A DNA stretch of 64,000 nt from Pseudozobellia sp. WGM2 (GCF_017810075.1 NZ_JADNYK010000003.1:657991-721990), one strand, 5' to 3'. Counted from the stretch's first letter, positions 18,993 to 28,607 are shown. The notes: a model not told the origin generated them from the sequence alone. Translations and numbers: made by a program.

Positions 18993-20033
18993 TTATCTAG
19001 CCACCCTTCCAGAAGCATCACCACTCATGAGTTTTTCGACCTCTGAGACAGTTGCTAAATTCGCATCGCCTTTTATGGTATGCTTTAAACAAGATGCGGC
19101 TACGGCAAAATTCAAGGCATTCTGGTCATCATCAGGGTATTGTAAAAGTCCGTAAATGAGTCCGCCCATAAACGAATCACCGCCTCCAACACGATCAACG
19201 ATATCGGTAATCTGATACTGCGGAGACTCATACATTTTTTCACCGTCGTAAAGTACACCGGCCCATGTATTGTGCGAAGCACTAATAGACCCTCTTAAGG
19301 TAGTAATGACTTTTTTGGCCTTCGGAAATTTCTTCATCATTTGCTTACATACCGACAAGAAAGCTTCGGCCTTAACATCATGACCATGCTTGTGAACGTC
19401 TAAGCCTTCGGGGTGAATGCCAAAATGTTTTTCAGCATCTTCTTCGTTACCTAATACTATATCGCAGTATGAGGTAAGTTCGGTCATTATCTTCTCTCGG
19501 TCACCACCATAGTTCCAAAGTTTGGCACGGTAGTTCAAATCGGTAGAAATGGTGATGCCCTTCTCGCTTGCAGCTTTGACTGCCTCGAGGCATGCATCTG
19601 CAGCTCCTTGGGAGATGGCAGGTGTAATACCCGTCCAATGAAACCACTCGACTCCTTCAAAAACAGCATCCCAGTCTATCATTCCCGGACCGATTTCCGC
19701 AATTGCAGAGTGTGCCCTATCATAGACAACTTTACTACCGCGACTAACTGCCCCGGTCTCTAAGAAGTAGATACCCAAACGGTCGCCACCATAAACAATT
19801 TTATCTACCCCTACGCCTCTCTTACGCATTTCCATCATGGCGCATTCACCAATATCATTTTTGGGCAATCGAGTAACGAAATCTACGGGCACGCCATAGT
19901 TTGCCAGCGAAACGGCAACATTAGATTCACCCCCGCCATACACTACATCAAAACTATTGGTCTGTGAAAATCTTAAAAATTCCGGAGGGGCAAGGCGAAG
20001 CATTATCTCACCGAAAGTAACTACTTTTTTCAT
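18993..20033 (-). CDS. kdgK: 2-keto-3-deoxygluconate kinase, PfkB family
   Basis: 346 residues of the ribokinase/PfkB fold. Visible are the N-terminal sugar-binding GGGESNVAVSLANYG (about 33-47), and the C-terminal signature DRVGGGDSFMGGLIYG with catalytic Asp286. It phosphorylates KDG to KDPG, the point where the galacturonate and unsaturated uronate branches meet. It sits between kduI (58 bp upstream) and uxaB (45 bp downstream), which supports KDG over other PfkB substrates. The aldolase KdgA that would cleave KDPG is not seen here. Confidence 0.9.
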   Translation of the reverse strand: MKKVVTFGEIMLRLAPPEFLRFSQTNSFDVVYGGGESNVAVSLANYGVPVDFVTRLPKNDIGECAMMEMRKRGVGVDKIVYGGDRLGIYFLETGAVSRGSKVVYDRAHSAIAEIGPGMIDWDAVFEGVEWFHWTGITPAISQGAADACLEAVKAASEKGITISTDLNYRAKLWNYGGDREKIMTELTSYCDIVLGNEEDAEKHFGIHPEGLDVHKHGHDVKAEAFLSVCKQMMKKFPKAKKVITTLRGSISASHNTWAGVLYDGEKMYESPQYQITDIVDRVGGGDSFMGGLIYGLLQYPDDDQNALNFAVAASCLKHTIKGDANLATVSEVEKLMSGDASGRVAR

Positions 20034-20091
20034 GAAAAAATCAGATTGAATTGTTAGTTGTTTAAAGTTTCAAAAATTATTCGAACTAAGC

Positions 20092-20925
20092 TTATTTTAA
20101 TTCATTTGGGGGGCACACATCCATATCACTGTAATCGAGGTTTTCACCTGCCATGCCCCAAATAAAGGAATAGTTGCTCGTACCGGATCCTGAGTGAATC
20201 GACCATTCAGGTGAGAGAACTGCCTGGTTACCCTGCATGAATATATGACGTGTATTCTGCGGCTGCCCCATAAAGTGACACACTGTCTGACCTTCCTCTA
20301 GATCAAAATAGAAATAAGCCTCCATTCTTCTTTCATGGGTATGGGCGGGCATGGTATTCCAAACATTACCTTCGACCAATTCAGTGATACCCATTTGCAA
20401 TTGGCATGTTTCGACAATGCTGTTCACAATTAGTTTGTTTAGAATTCGCTTATTGGCATATTTGGCATCACCCAATTCAATCACTTCAGCCTTGTCTTTA
20501 CCTACTTTCACAGTAGGGAAACTTTGATGCGCGGGTGCAGAATTGATATAGAACAGAGACTTTGAACTGCTGGCCTTAAATATAACTTCTTTGGCACCCT
20601 TACCAACATACAGCGCCTCTTTCTTATCGAGTTCGTATATCGTGCCGTCTACAGAAACACTACCCTTGCCACCTACATTTACGATACCTAATTCACGTCG
20701 ATCTAGAAAATTCTCAGATTTCAGATAAGGTATGGTTTCTAGAACTAAATCTTTGCCAACTGGTTTTGCACCGCCCACAATGTACCTATCATACATTGAA
20801 TAGGTAAGGTTAATGGCATCATCTTGAAATAGATTTTCCATTAGAAAGTGCTCTCTTAATTCTTCAGTTCCGTATTTTTTGGCATCCTCTGGGTGCGATG
20901 CATACCTAAATTCGTAATTTGTCAT
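20092..20925 (-). CDS. kduI: 5-keto-4-deoxyuronate isomerase
   Basis: 277 residues, the usual KduI length. The double cupin fold carries the metal ligands expected for the family, His195, His197, Glu202 and His244 (in PAHTHERRMEAYF and SIHSGSG). KduI isomerises 4-deoxy-L-threo-5-hexosulose uronate, released by GH105/GH88 and lyases from unsaturated ends, to 3-deoxy-D-glycero-2,5-hexodiulosonate. It is the first gene of the uronate operon; a LacI-type operator (20941-20954) lies 15 bp before the start codon. The reductase KduD that normally follows is absent from the window. Confidence 0.95.
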   Translation of the reverse strand: MTNYEFRYASHPEDAKKYGTEELREHFLMENLFQDDAINLTYSMYDRYIVGGAKPVGKDLVLETIPYLKSENFLDRRELGIVNVGGKGSVSVDGTIYELDKKEALYVGKGAKEVIFKASSSKSLFYINSAPAHQSFPTVKVGKDKAEVIELGDAKYANKRILNKLIVNSIVETCQLQMGITELVEGNVWNTMPAHTHERRMEAYFYFDLEEGQTVCHFMGQPQNTRHIFMQGNQAVLSPEWSIHSGSGTSNYSFIWGMAGENLDYSDMDVCPPNELK

Positions 20926-20940
20926 AGTAAATTTTATTTA

Positions 20941-20954
20941 TGTAATCGATTACG
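20941..20954 (-). promoter_or_regulatory. LacI-type operator of the uronate operon
   Basis: TGTAATCGATTACG is a 12-base perfect palindrome core with the family centre. The minus-strand sequence TATATTCG (20955-20962) directly abuts it and differs from the -7 consensus by one base. The operator would cover the transcription start of kduI-kdgK-uxaB-uxaA. The rest of the 225-bp gap to the upstream permease gene shows no other clear signal. Confidence 0.72.
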
Positions 20955-21150
20955 CGAATATAATCATTTTAAAAAAACCGAAGGAAAATGCCCTGTGATT
21001 TTAAAATAAACTTAATATGGGGGTGCATAATACAAGTTTTTGACAAACTCACCAAAAAAGATATGTACACGAGCCCATTTTGAACAAATGTGTTAACTAT
21101 TTTACCATTTGTTTTATTTAACAAAAATCGAGAATAAAAATTCTTGTATT

Positions 21151-22569
21151 CTAGACTGCAACTTTCTTTTGAACATATTTACTGAATACCAAAAAGAGTA
21201 TCCCACATAATAGCCATGCAGGCAGGGTCACAAAAGAAAGAAAGACATCGAATTGAACGGAAATAAAATAGAAGAGGCCAAAACTTATCGCCCAAGCAAA
21301 GAGCACCGCCTTATTAAAGCGTATATTGTTTTGTTCTGCATAGTTGGCTACGAGCCCAAATCTCGCACCAAAGAAATGTTCGAAAACTATTATCGCCCCG
21401 ACAGGTGCCAGTATAAATCCGTAAAGTGCTACGAAATCAAGTAACTTCATGGCAAATGCAGGAAAAAGTCCAGCAATGGTGGCCACTGCGCCGGCAAGAA
21501 TGGTTACCCAAAACGTAGAAGTCTTCGGTAGAACTGCCTGAAATGCCAGACCGGCCCTGTAAATTGTCGGGTTCGCTGTTGTCCACCCTGCGAGTAATAC
21601 TGCTAGTATACCAAAGAAACCTAAAGCCTTATATGCCAAGGGACCAGGAGCTACCGTAGGTGCCTCCCCGTTGCCCAACATGGCTTGGGCCTCGGGTGTC
21701 TTAAGGTATACGGCGTAGAGCAAAGCAGCCGCTATCCAAGCCATATAATGCCCAACATAGATGCCTGCGGCCGTCGTCCAGCCGGCACTTGCTTTTTTAG
21801 CGAATCGAAATACCGATAAATCAGACATACCCACGTGCATGGCAGCGTTCGCAAACCAAGACCACAACACAATGTGCCAAAATGTATATTTTATTTGACC
21901 GGGAAAGGGTTCTCCCCCATCTCCCCATATATCCCAGAACTCCGAAAAGTTAGTGACTCCCAATTCATTTAAGGAAACTATACCGCAGGCCAAAAATGCT
22001 AGAACAATAAAAGGAGACATCCAATTAGAGGCCTTGGACACCGTGTTAAAGCCCTTCGCGGCAATTAGGGAAATCACGGTTCCTACGGCTAACACAATAA
22101 TTATCCATGTAGGGCCATTGGGGAGGGTATCTGTCAGTTTGGGCATTTCCATATTAAAAGGAATTCCCACGGCAGTGGCAGAAATGGTTATCATCGCCCC
22201 CGCCAAAAAGCAGAAGAGAATACCATTTGCCAAGTTGTAACCGATTACCAACTTTTTACCGCAAATTTTTTCTAACTGATAGTAGAGGGTCAATCGATGC
22301 TTGACCGCAATTTCAGCCGTTAAGAATCGCCAGCTCAACACTGCCAGTAAATTACCGATCAAGAGACCTATAATCAAATCAAAGGCACTAACACCAGTCG
22401 TTAGAAACAATGGACCGATGACAAATTCGGTACCCGCGGCATGCTCACCCGCATACATACCCAAAAAGCTTTTCCAACTCTTCAACTTTGATTGGGGAAC
22501 GGGCTGTCTTTCAAACTCACCTCCCGCCAAGTCTTCAATAATTTCTTCTTCTTGACTGTGCAATGTCAT
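21151..22569 (-). CDS. NCS1-type (purine/cytosine permease-like) membrane transporter
   Basis: 472 residues with about 12 hydrophobic segments. The N-terminus SWKSFLGMYAGEHAAGTEFVIGP, the GNLLAVLSW segment and the ASNWMSPFIVLAF region resemble the NCS1/cytosine-permease fold. It is the last gene of the rhamnose operon (9 bp after the lactate oxidoreductase), and it is the only recognisable inner-membrane solute carrier in the window. Classical NCS1 proteins carry nucleobases, hydantoins or vitamins, but the context argues for L-rhamnose, lactate or a uronate. The substrate is my inference from position only. Confidence 0.82.
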   Translation of the reverse strand: MTLHSQEEEIIEDLAGGEFERQPVPQSKLKSWKSFLGMYAGEHAAGTEFVIGPLFLTTGVSAFDLIIGLLIGNLLAVLSWRFLTAEIAVKHRLTLYYQLEKICGKKLVIGYNLANGILFCFLAGAMITISATAVGIPFNMEMPKLTDTLPNGPTWIIIVLAVGTVISLIAAKGFNTVSKASNWMSPFIVLAFLACGIVSLNELGVTNFSEFWDIWGDGGEPFPGQIKYTFWHIVLWSWFANAAMHVGMSDLSVFRFAKKASAGWTTAAGIYVGHYMAWIAAALLYAVYLKTPEAQAMLGNGEAPTVAPGPLAYKALGFFGILAVLLAGWTTANPTIYRAGLAFQAVLPKTSTFWVTILAGAVATIAGLFPAFAMKLLDFVALYGFILAPVGAIIVFEHFFGARFGLVANYAEQNNIRFNKAVLFAWAISFGLFYFISVQFDVFLSFVTLPAWLLCGILFLVFSKYVQKKVAV

Positions 22570-22578
22570 AATATTGGT

Positions 22579-23730
22579 TTAATTGGTTATCAGATGCTGC
22601 GGAAGATCTTCAACCCTCTCACAGCACAATTGGTCCATCACCTGTTGAAATTGTCTTTTCAACATAGCTACGGTATGGTCTCCGCCCTTATTGCCGAGTG
22701 CTGCGGCACCGTACATGAAAGACCTACCCATAAAAGTGAATTTGGCCCCGCTCGCCATAGCCCTAGCTATATCAGGACCAGAACGTAGACCACTGTCAAT
22801 CATGACCTCGATCTGGTCGCCGTATTTAGGAGCGATATCTTCTAATGAAGCAATAGTAGATTGCCCCGCATCGAGTTGTCTACCCCCATGATTGGAAACG
22901 ATTATGCCATCGAATCCCATTTTAATGGCATCTTCAGTATCTTGTTCAGAAGCCACGCCTTTAAGTACCAATTTCCCTTTCCAACGATCACGAATGGGCT
23001 TTATTTTTTCTGCATTTAGCTTGCCCGAAAAGGTCTTATCCATAAATTGACCTAATTGCTTTAGATTAAGGCCTTCGGGGGTATAGGGCTTCAGGTTTTC
23101 AAATGTTGGTTGGCCATATCTTAACGTGTTCATCGCCCATGTGGGCTTACCTAATATCTGAAGTATATTTCTAACTGACATTTTGGGCGGTAAGGCCAAT
23201 CCGTTTCTGATATCCCTTGGGCGGTAACCGAAAGTGGGTACATCACATAGCAATACTAATACCGGGCATTCGGCTGCTTGTGCCCTGTCGATAATATCGT
23301 TTCGAACGGCATCTTCAACAGGATTGTACAATTGAAACCAAGCTTTGCCTTCGGTCAGTTCGCTTGCCCGTTCAATATTCATCGTAGTAACCGTACTTAG
23401 AATAAAAGGAATATTATGTTTGTGTGCCGATTTAGCCAATATCTCTGGGGAATTTGGCCACATTAGGCCTTGTAGACCAACAGGGGAAATACCGAGCGGT
23501 GCGTCGAACTCCATACCCAAAACCTTGGTTTTTGTAGAGCTCGTTCCATAATTCTGAAGGTATCGCGGCTGTAGTTGAACTTCACGCAATTCAGCCGTAT
23601 TTCTCGTAATATTTACATCTTCGTTACAACCTCCGTCTAAATACTCAAATGCAAAGTTGGGAACCCTTTTTTCCGCTTTCGTTCGCAATGCGTCTACAGA
23701 TGGGTATTGTGAGTTTATTTCACTCTTCAT
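22579..23730 (-). CDS. lldD: FMN-dependent alpha-hydroxy-acid dehydrogenase, likely L-lactate to pyruvate
   Basis: 383 residues, LldD/glycolate-oxidase family TIM barrel. Visible are PLGISPVGLQGLMWP (FMN phosphate region, about 78-92), LCDVPTFGYRPRDIRNG (about 161-177), the KGVASEQD strand with Lys257, and the catalytic SNHGGRQLDAG with His281 and Arg284. In this operon the upstream bifunctional aldolase/dehydrogenase produces L-lactate from lactaldehyde, so an L-lactate oxidising role closes the route to pyruvate. It starts one base after the kinase stop and is followed 9 bp later by the NCS1 permease. Oxidation of another 2-hydroxy acid cannot be excluded. Confidence 0.85.
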   Translation of the reverse strand: MKSEINSQYPSVDALRTKAEKRVPNFAFEYLDGGCNEDVNITRNTAELREVQLQPRYLQNYGTSSTKTKVLGMEFDAPLGISPVGLQGLMWPNSPEILAKSAHKHNIPFILSTVTTMNIERASELTEGKAWFQLYNPVEDAVRNDIIDRAQAAECPVLVLLCDVPTFGYRPRDIRNGLALPPKMSVRNILQILGKPTWAMNTLRYGQPTFENLKPYTPEGLNLKQLGQFMDKTFSGKLNAEKIKPIRDRWKGKLVLKGVASEQDTEDAIKMGFDGIIVSNHGGRQLDAGQSTIASLEDIAPKYGDQIEVMIDSGLRSGPDIARAMASGAKFTFMGRSFMYGAAALGNKGGDHTVAMLKRQFQQVMDQLCCERVEDLPQHLITN

Positions 23731-23731
23731 T

Positions 23732-25099
23732 TTAAAGCGATTTAATAAGGGAACAATCTTTCAGCCCGTAGTTTTGGGCCAAAAACTCTTTGTCAAGTTC
23801 GGTCTTGGAGATAACGATGGCTGCTCCTAGAGCAGATCCTAACGAAGCATCGGTGGTACGTATTTTCATGCCCCTAAGGTAATGAGATAAAAGTTTTATA
23901 TAAACATCGTTATCACTAAAACCTCCATCGATATAAAGGTCTGAAATCTTTTGATCACCTATCGCCGACGAGATACTCTCTACCTGAAGTAACATCAATT
24001 CTAACATCAATTGATGGTATGCATGCTCGAAAACATCATACCTGATTTTCGTAACCTCGGGCTGATTTTGAGAAGAGATACTTTTCCATTTGAACATGGG
24101 TTCGAAATCTTTATTGATTTCGAAGAATGTTTCTTCGTTAAATTTTACCGTTCTATGATAATCGGCATGCACGCCAAAATGAGCCGTCAACTCTTTGGTC
24201 TGAAGTTTATATTCGTTACCTAAAAAAAGTCGGGCCACCTTTACAGGGCTACCATCGATACGCATATTGAACAAACTTTCCCTTTCAATATCCTCAAGGC
24301 TCAGCATACCCGTGGTAAACGGATTGATCGAAATACTCCATGTACCGGTCGAAACCAGTAAAAACGGATCAGAAAGACTTCTTACATAAGGCAAAAGAGC
24401 AGATGAACTATCGTGAATACCGGGGCCGATACGTAGTTTTTTATTTCCGTATTCAACACTTACGGTATGATTTGAATCTACAATTGGTGGAAATTTTTCA
24501 TCTACTCCCTCTTTAAAAACCCAATGGTGATACTCTTTTTTTTCAAAGTCCCAAAGATTGGTATGGCACCCAATACTTGTGAACTCACTTACAGGAACCC
24601 CCGTAAATAAATAACTCAAATATTGAGGTAGGTGAAGTGAATATTTAATTTTTTTAAAAACGTCTGGCTGCTCACTTTTTAACCAAAACAAATGCATTCC
24701 CGTGTTGAGCATGCCCATATTGAGAGAACCTGTAACCCTTGAGAATTCATCAACCGGCCCGTACTTCTCGTAAAAGGCATCAACTACATCTTCTTTTATA
24801 GGCTTCATATAATTATAAAGCGGAGTAAGCACCTTACCCTTCTCATCTATATGCACCAAACTTGCCCCGTAACACGAAAAGTTAAGCGACTCAATATCAT
24901 AGTCTGAAGAACTGAGCATTCGGTCAAAAACCTCTTTCGCCCAGTCTTCGAGCGTTTTTAAATCTTCCGTAGGATAACCATCTTCATCAACAATCTCTTC
25001 AAAACGCGCATATTCTCTATACACTTCTTGAAAATCTTCATTAAAAAGAAAGAACTTTTTATTCGTTCTACCAATATCAAATACAGCAGTTACCTTCAT
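23732..25099 (-). CDS. rhaB: FGGY-family sugar kinase, probable rhamnulokinase
   Basis: 455 residues of the FGGY/ASKHA fold: N-terminal phosphate loop AVFDIGRTNKKFFLF (about 5-19), a mid GPGIHDSSSALLPYV segment (about 227), VSTGTWSISINPF (about 250) and the C-terminal LYIDGGFSDNDVYIKLLS plus GSALGAAIV adenosine motif. It is shorter and quite divergent from E. coli RhaB, but lies between rhamnose isomerase (15 bp upstream) and the lactate enzyme in the rhamnose operon, so L-rhamnulose is the likely substrate. The family match is firm; the exact sugar is from context. Confidence 0.85.
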   Translation of the reverse strand: MKVTAVFDIGRTNKKFFLFNEDFQEVYREYARFEEIVDEDGYPTEDLKTLEDWAKEVFDRMLSSSDYDIESLNFSCYGASLVHIDEKGKVLTPLYNYMKPIKEDVVDAFYEKYGPVDEFSRVTGSLNMGMLNTGMHLFWLKSEQPDVFKKIKYSLHLPQYLSYLFTGVPVSEFTSIGCHTNLWDFEKKEYHHWVFKEGVDEKFPPIVDSNHTVSVEYGNKKLRIGPGIHDSSSALLPYVRSLSDPFLLVSTGTWSISINPFTTGMLSLEDIERESLFNMRIDGSPVKVARLFLGNEYKLQTKELTAHFGVHADYHRTVKFNEETFFEINKDFEPMFKWKSISSQNQPEVTKIRYDVFEHAYHQLMLELMLLQVESISSAIGDQKISDLYIDGGFSDNDVYIKLLSHYLRGMKIRTTDASLGSALGAAIVISKTELDKEFLAQNYGLKDCSLIKSL

Positions 25100-25114
25100 C
25101 GAATATTATTAAAT

Positions 25115-26395
25115 TTATAATCCTGAGGCTACGGCATTTTTACCTCGCTCATCAATCAGTTTCTGACGTACCTTCATGCTGCGATAAGCCTTAATGGGAT
25201 CTAAGGCCCCACCCGAATTTAATCGCGCTTGCCTCAATAAAGGCCTTACATCGGTTCGATAGGCATTTTGAAGAATTTCTTGGCAAAGCACCACATCATT
25301 ATCTAACTGTGCCGACCTCAACATTTCTTGATCGATCAATAATGCTTTGGCATAAGCTTCTTGAATGGCCTCTAACGACTGAATCAAATCTTCTAACGGG
25401 TCTTTAATATTATGACTCGCATCTATCATCCAGGCCGGGTAGGGGTTCTGCGGATTGTTTTTCATTCCATAGACCAACTCGTTAAATATCAAGAACAAGG
25501 CATAAGGTTTTACACTACCGACCGTACTATCGTCATCGCCATATTTGCTATCATTAAAATGAAAACCACCTAATTTACCTTTCATCATCAAGGTTGACAC
25601 TATCTGCTCAATATTGGTGTTTGGCAAATGGTGCCCCAAATCAACCAACGTATAGGCTTTATCTCCGCAGGCATTGGCCAACATAAACGATGTGCCCCAA
25701 TCTTGAATAACGGTACTATAGAAATTGGGCTCGTAGGGCTTATACTCTATAAACATCTTCCAATCGATGGGCAGCTCTTTGTAAATTTCTTTTAAGCTAT
25801 CTTCGGTATGCTGCAAAGCGGTCTGAAAATTACTCTGGCCCGGAAAATTAGAGCCATCGGCAAGCCATACCGTTAGGCTTTTTGAGCCAAGCTTTTTGCC
25901 TATTTCGACCACGTCGATATTATGCCCTACCGCTTGATCTCTTACAGCCTTGTTCACATTACTCAACGAACCGAACTTGTAACTTTCCTTTGCACCTTTC
26001 TGATCTTGAAAAGTATTTGAATTTACGGCATCGAAAACCAAGTCGTTCGAGACCGCCAATTCTTTAATGGCATTATAATCTTCAAGAACATCCCAAGGGA
26101 TGTGCAATGAAATCGCACCCGCCGTTTTGGTCAATGAATGGATAATGCCTACATCTTCAATTTTCTGCTCTAGGGTTGAAGGCTCACCATAATAGGAGAA
26201 CCTACCGAAACGTGTACCCCCGGCACCCAATGCCCAACTAGGTATAGCCACTTGAAAATCGGCTAGTCTTTGAACTGTATTCTTAATATTAACCCCTTGT
26301 TTGGATAAGGTATTAGCTAGAAAATCAAAACTAGATTCGTGGGTTTGCCTATAACTGTTGTTATTGGCCAGTAACTGTTCTTTATTTACCTGCAT
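25115..26395 (-). CDS. rhaI: L-rhamnose isomerase (RhaI type)
   Basis: 426 residues, xylose-isomerase-like TIM barrel of the Pseudomonas-type rhamnose catabolism isomerase. Key segments are WALGAGGTRFGRF (about 55), the SLTVWLADGSNFPGQ strand (about 173), TLVDLGHHLPNTNIEQI (about 250) and GGFHFNDSKYGDDD (about 273), which carries His and Asp residues of the two-metal site. It interconverts L-rhamnose and L-rhamnulose. The gene starts 19 bp after the aldolase/dehydrogenase stop. Confidence 0.92.
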   Translation of the reverse strand: MQVNKEQLLANNNSYRQTHESSFDFLANTLSKQGVNIKNTVQRLADFQVAIPSWALGAGGTRFGRFSYYGEPSTLEQKIEDVGIIHSLTKTAGAISLHIPWDVLEDYNAIKELAVSNDLVFDAVNSNTFQDQKGAKESYKFGSLSNVNKAVRDQAVGHNIDVVEIGKKLGSKSLTVWLADGSNFPGQSNFQTALQHTEDSLKEIYKELPIDWKMFIEYKPYEPNFYSTVIQDWGTSFMLANACGDKAYTLVDLGHHLPNTNIEQIVSTLMMKGKLGGFHFNDSKYGDDDSTVGSVKPYALFLIFNELVYGMKNNPQNPYPAWMIDASHNIKDPLEDLIQSLEAIQEAYAKALLIDQEMLRSAQLDNDVVLCQEILQNAYRTDVRPLLRQARLNSGGALDPIKAYRSMKVRQKLIDERGKNAVASGL

Positions 26396-26414
26396 ATTGT
26401 AACCTGATTATTAT

Positions 26415-28511
26415 TTATCGAACGAAAGCGTTGGCCATACCACCATCTACATTGATAATGTTACCAGTACTTTTATGAAGCACCCCTACAAAAGCAAATA
26501 CTCCATCTGCAATATCGGCAGGGTAAATAATTTCGTTCATCAAATTTCTTTTGGCATAATGAGCCGGCAATTCTTCTACAGTAATACCATAGGCCTTGGC
26601 ACGGCCTTCGGCCCAATCGCCTTCCCATATCTTGCTGCCCACGATCACACCATCGGGGTTTACCACATTAACTCGTATCTTCTCACCGCCCAATTCTGCG
26701 GCCAAAAGTCTTGACATATGCTGCTGTGCGGCCTTTGCCGTACCATAACCCACATTGTTCGGCCCCGAAACCAATCCGTTTTTACTGGCGATACTAATAA
26801 AATCGCCGCCTAAACCTTGTAAGCGCATGATTTTAACGGCCTCTTTGGCCAATTCAAACTGACCTTTGACTAATACGTCTTGAAGAATATCCCAGTCTTT
26901 TTCAGTAGTTTCCGTCAACGGCTTAGAAATAGCCAAACCTGCACTATGCACTACTATATCAACACCTCCAAAATCTAAACATGCCTTTTTGTAGGCAGCC
27001 ACAATCGATTCTGATTTAGTTACATCGCACACCGCATAAGAAGCAGTATCACCCTTATAGGTTTGCACACCTTCTTTCAAGCGATCTTCCACAATATCGG
27101 TCAATACTACATTAGCGCCCTCGGCGGCTAATTTATCGGCAATCGCTTTTCCAATTCCACCACCTCCACCGGTAACCAAGGCTACTTTTCTTGATAATGG
27201 TTTTTCCTTCGGCATACGCTGAAGCTTAGCCTCTTCCAATAACCAATATTCAATATCAAAAGCTTCTTGTCTTGGCAACGAGGTATATTCGGTTATAGCT
27301 TCCGCACCGCGCATCACATTAATGGCATTGATATAAAACTCACTGGCCACCCTAGTGGTCTGCTTATTTTTGGCAAAACTGAACATTCCAACTCCCGGGT
27401 AAATTATGATGACCGGGTTAGGGTCTCTCATCGCCGGACTATTGTCTTTTTTACAAGACTCATAATACTGGGCATATTCTTTTCTATATTGTTCGAAGGC
27501 AGGCTCTAATTTTTTTAGTACCTCTTCTGCATTACTTAGGTCTTCATTCTTATCTAGGTCAAGAACCAATGGCTGAATCTTAGTTCGCAAGAAATGATCG
27601 GGGCATGAGGTACCCATAGGTGCCAATCGTTCCAAGTCATTACTGTTGATATACTCTAAAACCACGTCGGTATCACTAAAATGACCGATCATTCTATTTT
27701 CTGAAGAACACAAGCCCCTTAAAAGTGGCATTAATTGCGAAGCTCTGTCTTTACGCTCATCTGCCGGTAGACTTTGTACCTTTTGACCGCCGAACACCTC
27801 ACCTTGTTCCTTGATTTTTTTAGCGATATATTCCGAAGCCATTTCTATAACTTCTAAACTGTTCATATAACAATCGTAAGAAGTGTCACCCCAGGTAAAC
27901 AGGCCATGGCTACCTAAAACAATACCGCGAATACCAGGGTTATCGTTCAGACATTTCTCTAACTGCAGGCCTAAATCAAAACCAGGTCGTTGCCATGGCA
28001 CCCAACCCATGGTATCGCCCCAAATTTCTTTGGTCACCTTCTCGCTATCTTTTGCCGCGGCAACCGCAATCAAAGCATCCGGGTGTAAATGGTCGATATG
28101 CTTAAAGGGAAGCAAGCCATGCAAAGGTGTATCTATCGAAGGGGCCCTACTATCTAAATCGTATATACAGTGATTGAACAGGCCTACCATTCTATCTTCA
28201 TCATGCAGACCATCATAAACATTCTTAAGATTTCTCAATCTTTCGGTGTAAAGTCCTGCAATACCTGCCCGATCTAAAGTACCAATATCACCTCCTGAAC
28301 CTTTGATCCACATTACCTCTACTTCTTCATTGGTCAGCGGGTCTTTTTCTATAGTCTTGCAACTGGTATTACCACCACCGTAATTGGTAATTCTCAAATC
28401 TGCACCAAGAATATTAGAGCGATACAGAAAAAGAGCAACTTGATCGTCGCCTAATTCGATTGCCTTTTTTTCGTCCCATAGATAGTTTACATGTTGAAAT
28501 GTCTTTTGCAT
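26415..28511 (-). CDS. Bifunctional rhamnulose-1-phosphate aldolase/lactaldehyde dehydrogenase
   Basis: 698 residues in two modules. Residues about 1-430 are a class II aldolase: NYGGGNTSCK (about 38-47), the zinc-site segment with HGLLPFKHIDHLHPDALIA (about 128), and VLGSHGLFTWGD (about 198). Residues about 440-698 are a short-chain dehydrogenase with the nucleotide loop VTGGGGGIGKA (about 446-456), a catalytic Ser strand DFISIASKNG and a YGTAK motif. This RhaEW-type fusion cleaves rhamnulose-1-P to DHAP and L-lactaldehyde and oxidises the latter to L-lactate. It is the first gene of the rhamnose operon, just behind the putative GntR site at 28586. Confidence 0.93.
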   Translation of the reverse strand: MQKTFQHVNYLWDEKKAIELGDDQVALFLYRSNILGADLRITNYGGGNTSCKTIEKDPLTNEEVEVMWIKGSGGDIGTLDRAGIAGLYTERLRNLKNVYDGLHDEDRMVGLFNHCIYDLDSRAPSIDTPLHGLLPFKHIDHLHPDALIAVAAAKDSEKVTKEIWGDTMGWVPWQRPGFDLGLQLEKCLNDNPGIRGIVLGSHGLFTWGDTSYDCYMNSLEVIEMASEYIAKKIKEQGEVFGGQKVQSLPADERKDRASQLMPLLRGLCSSENRMIGHFSDTDVVLEYINSNDLERLAPMGTSCPDHFLRTKIQPLVLDLDKNEDLSNAEEVLKKLEPAFEQYRKEYAQYYESCKKDNSPAMRDPNPVIIIYPGVGMFSFAKNKQTTRVASEFYINAINVMRGAEAITEYTSLPRQEAFDIEYWLLEEAKLQRMPKEKPLSRKVALVTGGGGGIGKAIADKLAAEGANVVLTDIVEDRLKEGVQTYKGDTASYAVCDVTKSESIVAAYKKACLDFGGVDIVVHSAGLAISKPLTETTEKDWDILQDVLVKGQFELAKEAVKIMRLQGLGGDFISIASKNGLVSGPNNVGYGTAKAAQQHMSRLLAAELGGEKIRVNVVNPDGVIVGSKIWEGDWAEGRAKAYGITVEELPAHYAKRNLMNEIIYPADIADGVFAFVGVLHKSTGNIINVDGGMANAFVR

Positions 28512-28557
28512 AACTTATATCTTATAATGTGGTTTCCGTTTGTTTTAACCGTTTCAT

Positions 28558-28565
28558 CAAAAATA
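28558..28565 (-). promoter_or_regulatory. -7 box of the rhamnose operon
   Basis: On the minus strand TATTTTTG matches TAnnTTTG exactly, 46 bp before the aldolase/dehydrogenase start. The GntR-type motif begins 20 bases further upstream, the same distance as at the GH31 gene. Confidence 0.55.
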
Positions 28566-28585
28566 CATATTACATTTTCTGTGAC

Positions 28586-28607
28586 TATCCTGTGCTGTAC
28601 TGTTACC
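28586..28607. promoter_or_regulatory. Putative GntR (rhamnose) operator between the rhamnose operon and gntR
   Basis: TATCCTGTGCTGTACTGTTA shares the CATCCTGTAGTATNCTG pattern that also occurs at 39385, 41940 and, inverted, at 41970. It lies in the -33 region for the rhamnose operon and just before or overlapping a TACCTTTG box (28604-28611) that fits the gntR promoter on the plus strand. This copy is the most divergent of the four. Confidence 0.55.

Noticed and set aside
21121..21150. Small AGAAT/ATTCT hairpin after the NCS1 permease gene
   Set aside because: A 5-bp AT stem is too weak to call a terminator.
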